From Balanoglossus misakiensis (Eukaryota; Hemichordata), in assembly GCA_040954595.2 (NCBI GenBank), contig CM082578.2, positions 6,758,001 to 6,822,000 on the forward strand: a DNA stretch of 64,000 bases, read 5' to 3'. Positions 1 through 22,900 of this stretch are shown here, one piece after another. The notes under the pieces are model-generated. The model did not search any database. It saw nothing but the letters and a program-made list of their open reading frames with translations, and had not been told where the DNA came from. How positions within the stretch are numbered: the stretch's first letter is position 1; every line of letters starts with the position of its first letter. The translations under genes and the position numbers were made by a program.

Positions 1-663
1 CCTAATCCTAGATATCTGGGCTTGCAGGGAAGATTGTTTCCCTTCAACTTCACATTCTAGTCGAATTTTCGAGCTCCTAGGTTTCATACAAAGTACTTTA
101 TGTTTAACATATCCAGTCGCCAGATCAATTTCTTCTATCGAATGATGATGATTACCTGTAATGATACATGGGCATGCAGTGACTAGTGTTACTAGTACAT
201 TCTAGTGCAGTGTGCAAGCTTTGTCCATAATATCATGTAGTCTCTGTAAAACGGAGCTGATTACTTAAGGAAATTGAATCAAATCCTGTTCACAAAGTTT
301 CATTCAGTCATATGGCGAACGAGCTATAAAAAATAGGTTAGCTTATTCGTTGGCCTTTTATTTGACATAAAATTAACCAGCTGTAGCTGAATTCCGACGG
401 ATCCTCTGCAACTGGTAACCAAAGTGTTAACGTTTTTGTTGCATACACTTTATCTTGATGGTACGAAACAGTTTTTAAACAATTGTTTGTTATACATTGT
501 ACTGCTAATAGTCTGTTGTCACTTAGGTCACATCTTCACATTAACAAGGATACAATGAGGGGAACGTAACAATTAATTTCTAAATTGATGAAAATTAGAC
601 ACCACAAATTCCTGGATAGAGAACAATGCTATAACTTCAACTTTTTCCACTGCAATCTTGCAG
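1..663 (+). other. Non-coding sequence: UBL4A intron upstream of its first visible exon
   Basis: No coding exon is recognisable here. The first UBL4A exon seen begins at 664, directly after a CAG acceptor, and starts in the middle of the ubiquitin-like fold. The exon with the initiator Met and first beta strand must therefore lie to the left of the window, and this stretch is most simply the intron between them. I see no repeat or RNA gene in it. Confidence 0.6.
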
Positions 664-1674
664 GTTACAGCAACAGATTCAATTTCGGCAGTCAAAGAAC
701 TAATATCAAGAGAATTAGATGTTCCCGTAGATCAACAGAGATTAGTATTCAGAGGGAAAACGTTATCAGGTGAGTGTACTGACGACAAAGATTTGCAGTG
801 TTACTGTCAGATCGCCGTCGTAATCTTGAAATCTGAATTAAATTTTAATCCGGACTTGAAATCAGTTTTTAACAATAAGACGGCTGTCTGCACAAACCAC
901 AGGGTGCATTGACAAACCAAATGCAGTTACCACTAAATGCCTCGTAACTATAGTCACATGTTTTCTCTCTTTTTGGAAAAAAAGATGGGCAAAGTCTCGG
1001 GGACTACAACATTGGACCCGGCACAAAACTTCACTTGGTCGTCAAGAGAACTCAGGATGAAAAGTCGGGAAGTTTTCAGAAATTGCCACCACAGACAACT
1101 GCGCTGTGGGATCAGCTGAGGCCAGTTCTTAGTAAACATTTCAAAACAGAAGATGTTGACAAAGTTATACACCATTTTCAAAAGGTACGGGCCGGTTTTG
1201 CAAAGTTTTGTACACATTTTTGGTCATTTCTTTGCTGTAGAAATGTCATTGTCTAATATCATCTTCCAAAAAAAAGTTTTTTTAAATTCATTAAAAATAT
1301 AGAACAACAGTTACTATACTCAACCTACTATTTCAAGGAGAAACTGTCAACCTACTATTTCAAGGAGAAACTGTCCACCCCTATTTCCATGTATAGAAGT
1401 CCGGCACTGCCATTGAGAAACATGGAGGTGGACCAAACCATGGTGGTGACAGGGTCAAGCTTGATGTACCAGCCTCAGAGTGTTAAACATTCAGAAAACT
1501 TCTGCGCTATATATTCTAGTTTTAAACTTCTATTTTAATTTTTGCTTTTTTCTCCCCCGACAGGAGTTTGAGTCGAGCATTTCAAATTTAAGCCTGGATG
1601 ATTTAGAAAGGATCGCCATCTATAACCTTGAGAGAAGGCAGCAAGGCCATGATTCTGCATCAAGTAGCAGCTAG
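664..1674 (+). CDS. UBL4A: Ubiquitin-like protein 4A (GET5 homologue), 3' part of gene, three exons
   Basis: UBL4A is the ubiquitin-like subunit of the cytosolic BAG6-UBL4A-GET4 complex, which hands tail-anchored membrane proteins from SGTA to the TRC40/GET3 ATPase. Three coding exons can be joined in frame: 664-769, 985-1184 and 1564-1674 (stop TAG 1672-1674). All have GT donors and AG acceptors (donors GTGAGT and GTACGG). The first two encode the end of a ubiquitin fold, with VPVDQQRLVFRGKTLS, then DGQSLGDYNIGPGTKLHL. The rest encodes the C-terminal TUGS region, the GET4/BAG6-interacting helical domain, with LWDQLRPVLSKHF and SNLSLDDLERIAIYNLE. The visible part gives 138 residues; with the missing first exon it would be near the usual 155-160. 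The tail ends in a Ser-rich stretch. The gene converges on the selenoprotein gene to its right. Identification is firm; only the 5' end is absent. Confidence 0.92.
1321..1374. repeat. Two-copy 27-bp tandem repeat in UBL4A intron
   Basis: Two exact copies of a 27-bp unit starting CAACCTACTATTTCAAGG occupy 1321-1347 and 1348-1374, inside the last UBL4A intron and immediately before a decayed MITE copy. It is a local duplication with no sign of function. Confidence 0.9.
1372..1457 (+). mobile_element. Decayed copy of the TTAA-flanked MITE family
   Basis: The stretch aligns over its length with the better-preserved copies at 2538 and 6813: a shared core of GTCC, CCAT.GAAACA, GG.TTGGAC.AACCATGG and GGTGACAGGGT. 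Its terminal inverted repeats are eroded and the flanking TTAA is lost. It lies in the last UBL4A intron. Confidence 0.6.
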
Positions 1675-3123
1675 TCAACAGAAAACCTTACAGACATTTC
1701 TGAGGAAACCCACAAGGATTCTACAGAGACTTTCAATCTGCAGGGATTCTATCTATAGAAGTCCTACAGAGAGACCCTATAAACCCACCAGGGGATCGAT
1801 CATATTGCAACAATGCCTTACTATATGCAAGGAATGGACAGACTCTTGTTGTTTGAGTGGGACCTGCACGTCATAAACCTGTGGGATTCCCCTTGTAATA
1901 GTAAACGGCCTCAACACACCATATTCTCTGTCGTCATAAGCAACGAAGCACTCTCGGTTCAGAATACAATAAAGTGTGCACAAGGGTGCGTCTGCAGCAT
2001 TGTTTAAATTCATACCGGCTGTCGGCCAACCTTTAATACTTAATGATTTACCAGCGTTTTCATGCTATGCCACGATCTCTGCGCTCCAGTTTGTAAATAC
2101 ATCAAACAGTGGGAGTGCCAACTACGCAGAATTAACGTCTACACAGACTTGCACAACACACCTACAAGGACCCTTTAGAGGGCAAATCGGTGGTGGGTGC
2201 TTCAGTCGCAGTTTGCTGTTTTTTAATTTCTCCTGAGAGAGTATTGATGTTTCCTAAATGAAGTTTGATATAAATAAACAACTGCACAATTCATATCCAG
2301 GCCACATTAGAAATCATTGTAAGAGGTTCGGCTATCAAACTGGTGCAGATTGGCTACAAATTCGGGACACCGCAGTCGTCTACTGACCAGTCAACTTAAA
2401 CTTGATGACAACCTCAGACATTACAGAGAGAGTCATGGGTCACAGTTTTCACACCTAGTCCTGCTTATTGTTACAGCTTTGCTTGCCAAAATATACCTTT
2501 GTACATGCACGTACAGAGCAAATAGATCCAGGCTGCTTTAACCCTTTCACCCTCAGTTCCTGCCTCTTCAGAGGTCCAACTTTACCATAGGAAACAGTGG
2601 GTTTGGACTGAACCATGGTGGTGAGAGGGTTAACCCAATCTTTGAAATCTCTTGCGTGATTCCAGTGACAACCAGATTCAAATCACTTGAAAATACTTGT
2701 GGTTGATTGCCAAGTGCAGTAATACAGATAGAATGTGCAAAATGCCAGAGAGAAGGAAAAATTGCTGTGGTCCAGAGTTGCAAATTAACGAATGAGGTAT
2801 GGGAAAAAATTTCAGCTGTTTTTTTAAAACATAGATGGTGCAACCAGCCTCAGAAATAGGTCATGTGATAGTTACATTTTAACAGTTGCTTGTGTTGCAC
2901 AGAAGAGGAAACACGTTTCAAAGCAATCGATTTTCTACAATGTGTTAATGTCAAGTTATACAGAGTTGTGTTTTGTTGCTAAGGTGGTTGTGTAATTTGT
3001 TTTTATTTCAAAGATATGTTGCCTATTAAAGACAATATGGAAACTCGTACATGTAAATTTCATATGCTCAGCAGCTCCAACAAATTTTGCCATTTTTGTG
3101 TTTCTTTTATGATTTGAAATAAA
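1675..3123 (+). other. UBL4A: UBL4A 3'UTR and poly(A) signals
   Basis: The sequence after the UBL4A stop has no supportable coding region. AATAAA signals on the + strand occur at 2273-2278 and 3118-3123, with further ones at 3462-3467 and 3536-3541, so the transcript most likely ends at about 2.3 kb or 3.1 kb. A MITE copy (2538-2633) would fall inside the longer UTR. Which signal is used cannot be told from sequence. Confidence 0.55.
2538..2633 (+). mobile_element. Short MITE with TTAA target duplication (piggyBac-like), best copy
   Basis: This 96-bp unit starts TTAA-CCCTTTCACCC and ends GGTGAGAGGG-TTAA, so TTAA lies on both sides of inverted CCC(T)..GGG termini. A TTAA duplication plus CCC termini is the hallmark of piggyBac elements; this unit is far too short to code for a transposase and would be a non-autonomous passenger. 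Related copies lie at 1372, 6813 and 9304. Assignment to piggyBac is inferred from the ends only. Confidence 0.7.
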
Positions 3124-5255
3124 TATTGATTTTTCATTTTAAAATCATTTCCAAAATAGTGTAGATTCTTCAGTGGATGTAACTGTAAATGTTCATTGTG
3201 AGTGAAATGAACTCGCACAGAGGTTGGGAAATAACTTTCCAGTTAGGGGCGGTGCATGGCTGTAACTTTGTTATGTTTCCAGGCTGTGTATCCACTGCAG
3301 TTTCTTGTTCTACTCCCTTCGTCCCATCATTGTTCATCACAGCCTATATATATGTAGGACCACAAATGCTATTGTTGTCGATTTAATTTTGGTCTGGACT
3401 AAAGTTTGAATGTGAACAATAACTCCTGTGTACACATTCTCTAACAAGCTTAATACTTGGGAATAAACAATATTTCACAAACCAAAACTTAAAATCATCT
3501 AGGGTTACAGTTTACTCAGTCTCTTAAATTGACAAAATAAATCTACCTGGTTTATTTTGAAGGACATGATACCAAACTTATCAACTTTATCTATCCATCA
3601 AGTCTTTTTTTTCCTCTTGTACATGGTGTACACGCACTGATAGTTTTCAACTTTCTGAAACTCTACTTCAGTTGAGGTTTCATATCGTTTCTGATGCATC
3701 GTGTAGTCATAAAATAACCAAATCATACAAGGTGGATTCCCTGCCTTCAAAATTAAAAGCGATTTTTCATAAAGAGGGAGGGAGGGGGGGTTTTGTAAAA
3801 GTAGCTGTACATTTACACATTGTGAATAATAATAAATTTTTGAGCTTTCACTATCAAACAAGTTTGTTCTCTATGTTCAACCCTTTCACCCCAATAAAGG
3901 TCGAGTTTAGGAAAGCCCCCGGACTGGCTGCTATAGACAAGTTTGGCTGTGCCATTAATAATGCTAGCTGACATATAGCACACCTAACAATCTGTGCTCA
4001 AGGCAATTCACACATACTTGTACCAAGTTCCAGTCTGTCGGTATCCGAGAATCAGTACAGTCAACACACAAAAATGGACAAAACGCACAAAAAGTTTCCT
4101 GTCAATAGTGCAATTGTTTATTCTATCAATGCAAAATTCAACACACAACAAGTTTCAAAGAATGGTCGTCCCTGCACATGTAGACCGAGAAACCCCAACA
4201 CCTGAGACTGGAGGAGCACAGTGAGCGACGGGGTTCCCAGTCTAATGCACATGAAGGCTGAATAATTTTATTTGCTGTGCGTAATAGATGCGTGAAAAAA
4301 CAAGGACCTTGAGGGGTCTGGTGGATTTGGAAATGGGCAGTTTTCTACAGCTGCCGGTATTACCATACAATTCCTTATTGAAGCCCAAATCCAAATAAAT
4401 TCCACCACCCTGACTTCGAGGACCTTGTTGTAGAAACAATTTTTGCAACTTGAGATTTCCAAAAATTGCCCTCTCAAATTTCCTATGCTTGCCTACAATG
4501 GAATATACTAAGTAAGTGAATACTGACAAAGGTGTGCTAATAGGATTTCTTACTGAAACCACTCACTGTTTCTCATAGGAATTCTATAGTATTTCTGTGT
4601 GCATGCATAAACGCACTGCTACTGGAATACTGTAGCCAGGGGGCCTCAAAACCTGTTATTATTTATATTATACTCTTCACAGTCAATATCAGGCTAATAA
4701 CGGGTAAAGAACAAATTATGATGTTAAAAAGGGTGAAAACAATTTATGGTACACTTAGGCTTATGAGGAAAAGTAAGAGACCATATTCTGAAAATACGCA
4801 TCAACAAACCTTGATGAAAGTTGCCTTTTCTAGTGATGGTATTTTCGACAAAGATAAGTTGTCATAAGAAACACCCGATATGAAATAATATGACAAAATA
4901 TAACTTTTCTAAACTGCCTATTGTTGAAAAAGTATTCTACTATCAGTAAAGTAGGTGAAGTATGTTGGGGCTCAACAACAGCTGTCATGTCATGATAAAA
5001 TGTTTCAAATTGAGGAATGGCCGATGTACCGTCCCTCCGGATGATCATGAAAATGACAACTGCTCTCGGTGTTTTTTTTAAAGCAGACACTCAGGTCTCT
5101 TTGGGGAATTATATGGGCACTGTTGCCCAATTTTAAATAAAATATACTGAATTTGCATGTCACTGGAGATAAATGGAACAAGTGATGGGAAACACGCATT
5201 TTTTTTACAGACAGTGCCTGTAGAATTTTCCCTCAGTAAACTACATTCGAGGGTG
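3124..5255. other. Intergenic region between convergent UBL4A and TGR 3' ends
   Basis: No coding region, RNA gene or complete transposon can be supported here. Open frames up to about 105 codons occur, but they lack recognisable domains. A fragment at 3878-3890 (CCCTTTCACCCC) resembles the end of the TTAA MITE family. A - strand AATAAA at about 4270 is a possible distal poly(A) signal for TGR. Confidence 0.5.
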
Positions 5256-5311
5256 TTTATTTTTGTCAGCAGATATTCTGAAAGTTTCGTAGACAAAGGC
5301 TCCATTTTATT
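5256..5311 (-). terminator. Candidate TGR poly(A) signals
   Basis: Two AATAAA hexamers on the - strand, at 5311-5306 and 5261-5256, lie just beyond the SECIS hairpin and 760-815 bases after the TGR stop codon. A 3' end here would retain the SECIS in the mRNA, as selenocysteine insertion requires. More distal signals exist, so usage is uncertain. Confidence 0.45.
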
Positions 5312-5480
5312 ACCAAACTTCCAGCATGACATGTAAGAATAAGTTCTCACTATATACTGTTAACATAAATGCGAATAAACCCATGCTATCCTATCCCTAC
5401 GTTAAGACGAGATAATCTCAGCACCAAATTAACAACGTTCATTTATCTCCAGCAACACACAAACTACACGCGAACTGATC

Positions 5481-5547
5481 TGTGGAGTTATCAAGTCCCC
5501 ACCCACTCAACAGCGGAGTTTTCAGTGGAAACCGTCATTCTTACACA
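5481..5547 (-). promoter_or_regulatory. SECIS element (type II) in TGR 3'UTR
   Basis: Read on the - strand, the element has all the parts of a eukaryotic SECIS. Helix I is TGTG/CACA, followed by an internal loop. The non-Watson-Crick quartet is ATGA (5538-5535) opposite TGAT (5493-5490). A ten-base-pair helix II pairs GGTTTCCACT with GGTGGGGACT, using G-U wobbles. An unpaired A-run begins 12 bases after ATGA, and a small ACTC/GAGT mini-helix caps it (type II). It lies 523-589 bases downstream of the TGR stop. It would bind SBP2 and recruit the Sec-specific elongation factor to decode UGA at 6078-6076. The fold was worked out by hand, not by covariance search. Confidence 0.85.
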
Positions 5548-6069
5548 TTCCGTGTACTCAGACATCACAGTTCTCATCCTCGTCAATTCTCTCCCTGCTG
5601 TTGACTACCCAGAAATCACACCGTCTCTCTGTCTCCATATTGGCTACTGCAGTCTCTTTGGACATGACGCGAACGACAGGCAACATCACAATGAGTTCAC
5701 ACATTGTCAAAAAAAAAATGTTTATATTTTGAATTCGCACATTGTCAATTTTGTTTTTATATTTGTATTTTCATGATTGGGTAAAACAAATGTATCTCAA
5801 AACTAGATTTAACACAATGTAATGATCAATTCATGCTGTTTAAGTTTACTGTGGTTATTGCTTCTCTGCGATGCTGCCTGGACTTAGTCCTATTCAAAAC
5901 CTCCACTCATAGGAAGTTGTGTGCCACATTCAAATTGTGAAATCTATTACAGCGCACATGTCTATTGATATAGACGACTGCAGCAAGCAATGATTTTTTA
6001 TGTGTGTGTGCAAGGTATCTTTTTCTAGAGACAAGACATCAGTTTTCTGGGTAGTGAACTAGCAGGGAG

Positions 6070-17061
<10,992 letters not shown>

Positions 17062-18443
17062 GTTGGACGGTTTCTTCAACCCCGGAGGGGAATTTCCGGG
17101 AGAGAGTTGTCGCTTTATGTTGGCGATTTAGTGAATCTAGTTATATAATATAGAACAAATGCTTTTAAATGAATCAATACTGATGAGCGAGAGTCTCTTC
17201 AGTTCCAGCCACGATGACTAAGCAAAACCCGGCTGAGCAAAGCTGACAAGATATTTCACCCTGGCCCTGCGTCTGTCACATGGCCTGTCCATGCACACGT
17301 GAGTGATGTAATATATGGCCCCTGCGTCATATCACTCCCATACCCAATCAACAGAGATTTCCCATCATCCACCATGGAGCTACCTTCGGGCATTGATTCC
17401 CAGTGCCAAGCGCAAAGCATGTCGGTTGTTTTTCTCCACCAGAAAGTTCAAGGTAAAATCAGCATGAGTCGGGAGATTTCCACTCGGGGGGTGGGTCAAT
17501 TCGAGCGGGTATTTTGAATCAAATAGGCAGGCGCACATATAGTAAGGTCCGATATCTATAATGACATCATTCTATCTTTTTTAAAGTTCTAAAAACTACA
17601 TAAAGCGGAATAGATGGTATGTAGTACTAGACACAGTCCCTCGTGGGGGCTGGGGCTGTGATGTCTGCAATAGATGCGAATCAGAAATTTATTTAGGCCT
17701 ACCATTTGATATCAAGGAGATTGGGGATTTTCAAGAGAGAAAAAAATCTTGCCAGCCAACTTTAGATGAAAAGTTGGTCTCTCCAAAACTTTAATATTGC
17801 TGGGAATGTGATGCATTCCACTGGCTGACATGCATGCTCTTCAAGCCTGCATGCTCTTTAGCTTCACGGACTGCTGCCACCAACGGCAGCATTTACAAAT
17901 TTTATAATTTTCCTTTCTGACTCAGTGTCGCCGCGCGCGCCCAGAGCACGCGCCTCTGGCTGCCGCGGCGCAAACCAAAGCAGTTTCATAAAAATGACTC
18001 CAGCGCTTAAAATTTGTGATGTAAACGCAGAAACCAAAATTATATTCACAATTTCAATGGGAAAATATTTCGTTTCACGTAATTCGAATTCGTTAACGTT
18101 ACTGTTGCTTGTTCAAACGACGACTCGCTGTGCGCGCGCTCGTCGAAGAATACCGTAGCAGTAACGGAACTGTGTAGGCTACAGTTTTGAATTTTATTCC
18201 ACTGTGGGTAATATTTGCAAGATAATACAGATCTGCAAGTCTGTGGTGATTTTTTTGCCGCTCGGTTATTAACTTTTATTTGTAACCTACTCAAAACAGT
18301 AATGAGAGCGTATATATAAAACTCTGACAGATGGACCACGTGACGCTTTGAAAGCACTATTCGAAAGTTGCACCAGCGCTGTTTCTTCTGTCTGAGCGGG
18401 ATCTCGGTTAGACAGTGTGCTTCACAACGCCCCAACGGCCAAA
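17062..18443. other. Divergent promoter interval between TGR and the sulfotransferase
   Basis: This 1.4-kb spacer separates the TGR start (left, - strand) from the sulfotransferase start (right, + strand). It holds no coding region. A GC-rich, CpG-dense patch lies at about 17925-17965. The TGR-proximal part has no TATA box, while the sulfotransferase side does (18311). A shared regulatory region is possible but unproven. Confidence 0.55.
18311..18320 (+). promoter_or_regulatory. TATA box of the sulfotransferase gene
   Basis: TATATATAAA lies 124-133 bp upstream of the inferred start codon at 18444. An E-box (CACGTG, in GGACCACGTGACG) sits about 20 bp downstream of it, near where transcription would begin. 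Spacing fits a core promoter with a short 5'UTR. Confidence 0.5.
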
Positions 18444-19923
18444 ATGAAACACAACAATTGGTTTTCAGTCGCAAGCAGACTTCAATTGCTCTTTCTAATT
18501 GCCGTGTGTGTATACGTCTTGCTACATTGTAGTAGGCCTATTCTGCAGAGGAGGATGACACATCTCTTGCAGCGAGGTGAGATGATTGTGATTGTGTGCA
18601 TCGTATGGGTCTATCTGTCATCAAAATGTAAATTTAATCGTAAGCTTATGTGTTGCACAATATTGGAACAATTAATCCAAATTATACGATGTGTCTTTGC
18701 AGGGAAACACAAAAGTGGCAGAACTGAACCAGGCCAGTCTCCAAGAGGAGCCACGTGTCCACATCAGGGGCAAGACAGGAACGTTTCTGAAGAGACGGTA
18801 ACTCACATCTTGTTGAACTTTGTTGAACATCACAAACTTCCATGAGATTGATCTGTCAGTCATACTCAACGTGAATGCATATCGTACTCTGGATTGTCGG
18901 TTTTGTGTCATTCCATATACATTGTCCAATATTTACTGTTCAACCTGAAGTGACAACTATATATATATTTAGCTTTTCTGTCTCTCCACGTAGGATGTGA
19001 AAGAACTGAGACACCAACTTGTTGCCGAAAGTTACACGATTATGCGAAATTCCACAGCATTGGACGGTTATGACGCAATCACAACTCAGCAAAAACGACA
19101 GGATTTGATGAGGAAGGTATGTGATCAGAGAAACGACAACTCCATCACGCGGGATGACGAGCAGTACGCCAATGTATTCGTTGTCGACGAATACAAATTC
19201 ATGTATTGCGCCGTCCGGAAAGTGGCGTCGATGACATGGAGTCACGTGATCGACGACTTGAGGCAACACGCGGCGGGGAGAGGCGCAGAAGTGAAGAAGA
19301 GGCTTCTGTCTTCTTACACGGACGAAGAGATCGCGCAGAGACTGAAAAGCTACAAGAAGTTTATGTTCGTTCGCGAACCACTGCAGAGGGTTTTCTCCGC
19401 TTGGAACGACAAGTTCAGAAACACCCACGCGTTGATGAAGTCTGAGTTTGAACGCTTGATAGGCCCGCACATAATCGGGAATGTAAGACCCCGGGACGAC
19501 AACGTTCCGACCGACACCGAAAGACTACCGCCGCCAGCGGCGGGGTCCAATCTGAACCTGACATTCGTCGAATTTGTGAGATATCTGACGGATGTTGTCA
19601 CCGACATTGAGCAAGAAGACATGCACTGGAATCCGTACCACCACAGGTGTCACCCATGTCACGTCCGGTACGATTTCATCGGCCATTACGAGACTCTAAA
19701 AGCGGACGCAGACGAACTTCTGCGGGAGCTGTGCATCGCCCACCTTGTGAAGTTTCCGTCGAGTCAGTCGGCGTCCTCCCCGCTGGCTGCCCAGTACTTT
19801 TCCGGGATAGACGACCAGACCGTGTACCGCTTGGGAGAATTATACCGACAAGACTACGAAATGTTCGGTTACTCTATCAAAGATTCCATCGATCTATTAA
19901 AATATACAGATCTGAAAAACTAG
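18444..19923 (+). CDS. Golgi carbohydrate sulfotransferase (CHST8-14 type), three exons
   Basis: The enzyme is predicted to transfer sulfate from PAPS to a sugar of a glycosaminoglycan or glycan in the Golgi lumen. Exons 18444-18576, 18703-18797 and 18994-19923 join in frame (GT-AG) to 385 residues. A signal-anchor helix lies at about residues 13-29 (LQLLFLIAVCVYVLLHC), giving type II topology. The 5'-phosphosulfate loop is VRKVASMTW (150-158) and the 3'-phosphate motif is FVREPLQRVFSAW (201-213). CHPCHVRYDFIGHYETL and the C-terminal DYEMFGYS are also typical of the chondroitin/dermatan and GalNAc-4-O-sulfotransferase group. The usual loop begins Pro-Lys; here Arg replaces Pro, so activity is likely but exact specificity cannot be assigned. 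The start is the first ATG ahead of the signal anchor; an in-frame GTG upstream was not used. Confidence 0.9.
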
Positions 19924-22900
19924 CTATTTTAATTTTTAAAAGCACCAATCGAAGCTGTTTAACGCCGGATTTTTTTATAGATGATATGAACTACAATAGC
20001 CAGCGTTTGCGAGCTGACATCCCGTATACCAAGGGAAATGCACTGGGACAATTTCGACAACACCATGATTCTTACTTCTGCGTGTATTTCCGTTTGTTGC
20101 TCTAGTTCTCCCTTGACTTCTTTTGGTTCTTGGTCTTGTCTTATTGTACGGTTTTCTTCAAATCGTTTTATTTCCTCTACATAAAATTGTTGGATTTTAA
20201 AGCAATATTCACGCATTCAGGTACATTGTACTTACAATTAAAAAGTTGCATATCATCTTTCAGTATTTAAAGAAAACCTCGAAATCCCCTTATCGCCCAT
20301 CTGCGACTCTCGTATTATACTTTTGTAGTAGCCGAAGTGGGCAATCATAGATTATACCCCAAAATTTTCTGAATTTAGTTTGATTTTTGTCACCGGAGAG
20401 AAATCAAAGAATAAAACTGTTAAGAAGTCCGAGGGCGCTCTTGCACAACCCTGCTGATGGTGAACCAACATTTCATCAGCGGAGGCTGTGAGACCAAGTC
20501 ATTTCCAGGATATGGACTTTCACACAAAGGACATGAAACAAAAACAAAACAGAATTTTTGGCGAAAATCTGAAACAAACCAACCATCCCTTGCGCGCATC
20601 TGCTCAGACGGCCGGCTATAACCAGGGTCAAAGTGTTCCAATCATTTCTCTCTCAGTTTCACTGAAAAAGAAAGAGAACACGGAGGCGAACTTTGACCTT
20701 TCCCAGGGATGCGACTGGGAAACGAGGAATCTCCGCTGATCAGAGCTAATGATAAATGCAACATTAGAACGATAATCTAAGGAGGCGAAATTGACAATAT
20801 ACCTTCCATTAAATCAATTCTTCATGCTGGCTGAGCAGACAGTGACAGTGTCAAAGGAGATTCCACTCTCTGTCTGCTCGGTGCGCGTGCCGTCGTCATC
20901 TGTCGCGCGCTCTATCCCCCAACCAAAATGAGCCGTTAACGGGACAGAATTGGCGAACCACTTCGACGGCTCCCCGACAATCGTGTTCGTTCAACAGCGG
21001 AACTCGTAACGCCTAATACACTCGCTATCTTTGCACGATTAGCCGAGATTACGCGGGGTTTACTGGCTAAATCTGAGGGCTCAAAATATTGTCATTCCGT
21101 GGGGAAAATATTTTTCTGCCGGCGCACGCCGATATTCCCAAGCGAGTTAACCATCCGTTTATCAGTCAAGCGATCATTAAGAAAAATCATCGGCCCCACA
21201 AGCTAGGACTTGGAACGCGCACAATTTCGCTATTGAGGGGGGTGGGGTGGAGGTAGTGAGAGGGGACGGCAGCAAAGGGGGGTTAGGTGTTCTCCAATGG
21301 TCCGCATGCTATTGATATATCGAAAATCTTTAAAAAGATGTGACTAAGCAAATCCGGCGTGAGAACAAATAGTCTTGTTTTTTTTAATCTACTTTCATAA
21401 AAAATGTCAGAGATGAGGTGGGACTGTGCCGGAAGGAAGTGTATATAAATGGACCGGTATGCACTTGAGTCTTGGTAAAATATTAAGTATCATTTTGCCA
21501 ATACTCAATATCAATCGAGCCCTGGGGTGACTTTCGTGAGCACCTGTCATAAAGCTTATACAAGACACTCCAGCGGGGAAAATGTTGGCAATCCCCGTAA
21601 CACACCCACTGATCCGGATGCTTGGACGCATAGCTGGACCACACCGCGTTTTGGAATTGACAAGATCGAGCACTAAGAAACCTCGCTAAATTACTAAGTA
21701 CATATTAGCGCTGGACATTCCGGAGATGTACCGGCCAAATTCGAATCAACTAGCACACTGAAGATGAAAAATCAAAGCCGCCAAGCAATTGCACAAGACC
21801 GATGTTTAGGCCATTTGGGCGTTCAGAAACAAAAAAATTATGATCGCAATCTCATACACAATTACGCATACTTCAACCACAAAACTTGAAATTCGTTTCA
21901 CAATTTAAGATCATCATCGTGATTACGACACTGTCGGACACGCAATAAACAGGTGCATGGATGTTTTCTCGAGGAAAGTTTAACAAATATGAACTACGAG
22001 ATAAACAGTAACAATTCAGTTTCGTTGAAAAGTTTATTCGGATCCTGTTTCCTGCGCTGAGTTTGATTAACGGTTGCGAAATAAAAAAACACACACGAAA
22101 TTCTAATGATAAAAATCTGGCAAGTGCCTGCTTTCTACGGGCCTCAGTTTTGACGTGTCTACTGATAAGGGTAAATTAACTGTGCAATATATTTCGCTGG
22201 TGGGACAGAACAGCAGTTCTTTTAAAATTAATTGATCAATGGGAAATGGCAAGTGAATGTGCAACGAGACAACGTAGTGTACAATTCGGTTTATTTAACT
22301 CATCCTATATTTTGTGGAGAAAAATCCCCCCTGACTTCTGCTACATAAGAATCCATGACAATCACGGCTTTGTCTGTCGACGGACTTGTACATGTACGAG
22401 TTGGTGCTGCAGAAGCCACGGCTACAATAATGATCTCGGGTCCACTGGATTTCATCAATAAAAGCACAGTTCGGCACATCCGACCACTTCTGTCGCTAGG
22501 AGAACAGTCCTTGGTACATGGTGAACGCACGAGGTATGGTTTTCACGACTCGGGACTGCATGTGGCTGCCAAAACAGCACGTCTAGCGGAACGTTTATCT
22601 GATCCACGTCGTGTTTTAAAGGATTCTACACATCTTCGAGGGGACGACTAATTTCCTTTTTCGAGTAATCTTCTCGCCGATTTAATATTTTTTTTTCTTC
22701 AAATGTACGTTTCCGAGCTAGGATCTTCGGTGTCCAAACATGATATATCTGAAATGAGAAACGTGGAAATATCACTGAAGATTATGTGATGATATAAACG
22801 CTAATGTAAAAATTCAGCCAGGCGAGCGCCATGGCAGAAAAACATCATGGCGGACGACCGATATATATTTTGTTAATTTTTACACAGTACGCAGTAATCT

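Noticed and set aside
4321-4400. Hairpin-like sequence on the - strand (ATACCGGCAGCTGTAGAAAACTGCC) considered as SECIS
   Set aside because: It lacks the ATGA/TGA quartet and correct spacing; the hairpin at 5481-5547 has all elements.
18417-18443. Upstream GTG start for the sulfotransferase
   Set aside because: GTG is not a normal eukaryotic start; the ATG at 18444 precedes the signal anchor directly and gives standard type II topology.
19206-20105. Other frames overlapping the sulfotransferase exon (79, 90 and 152 codons)
   Set aside because: They arise from the GC-rich exon in alternative frames; the main frame carries all family motifs.
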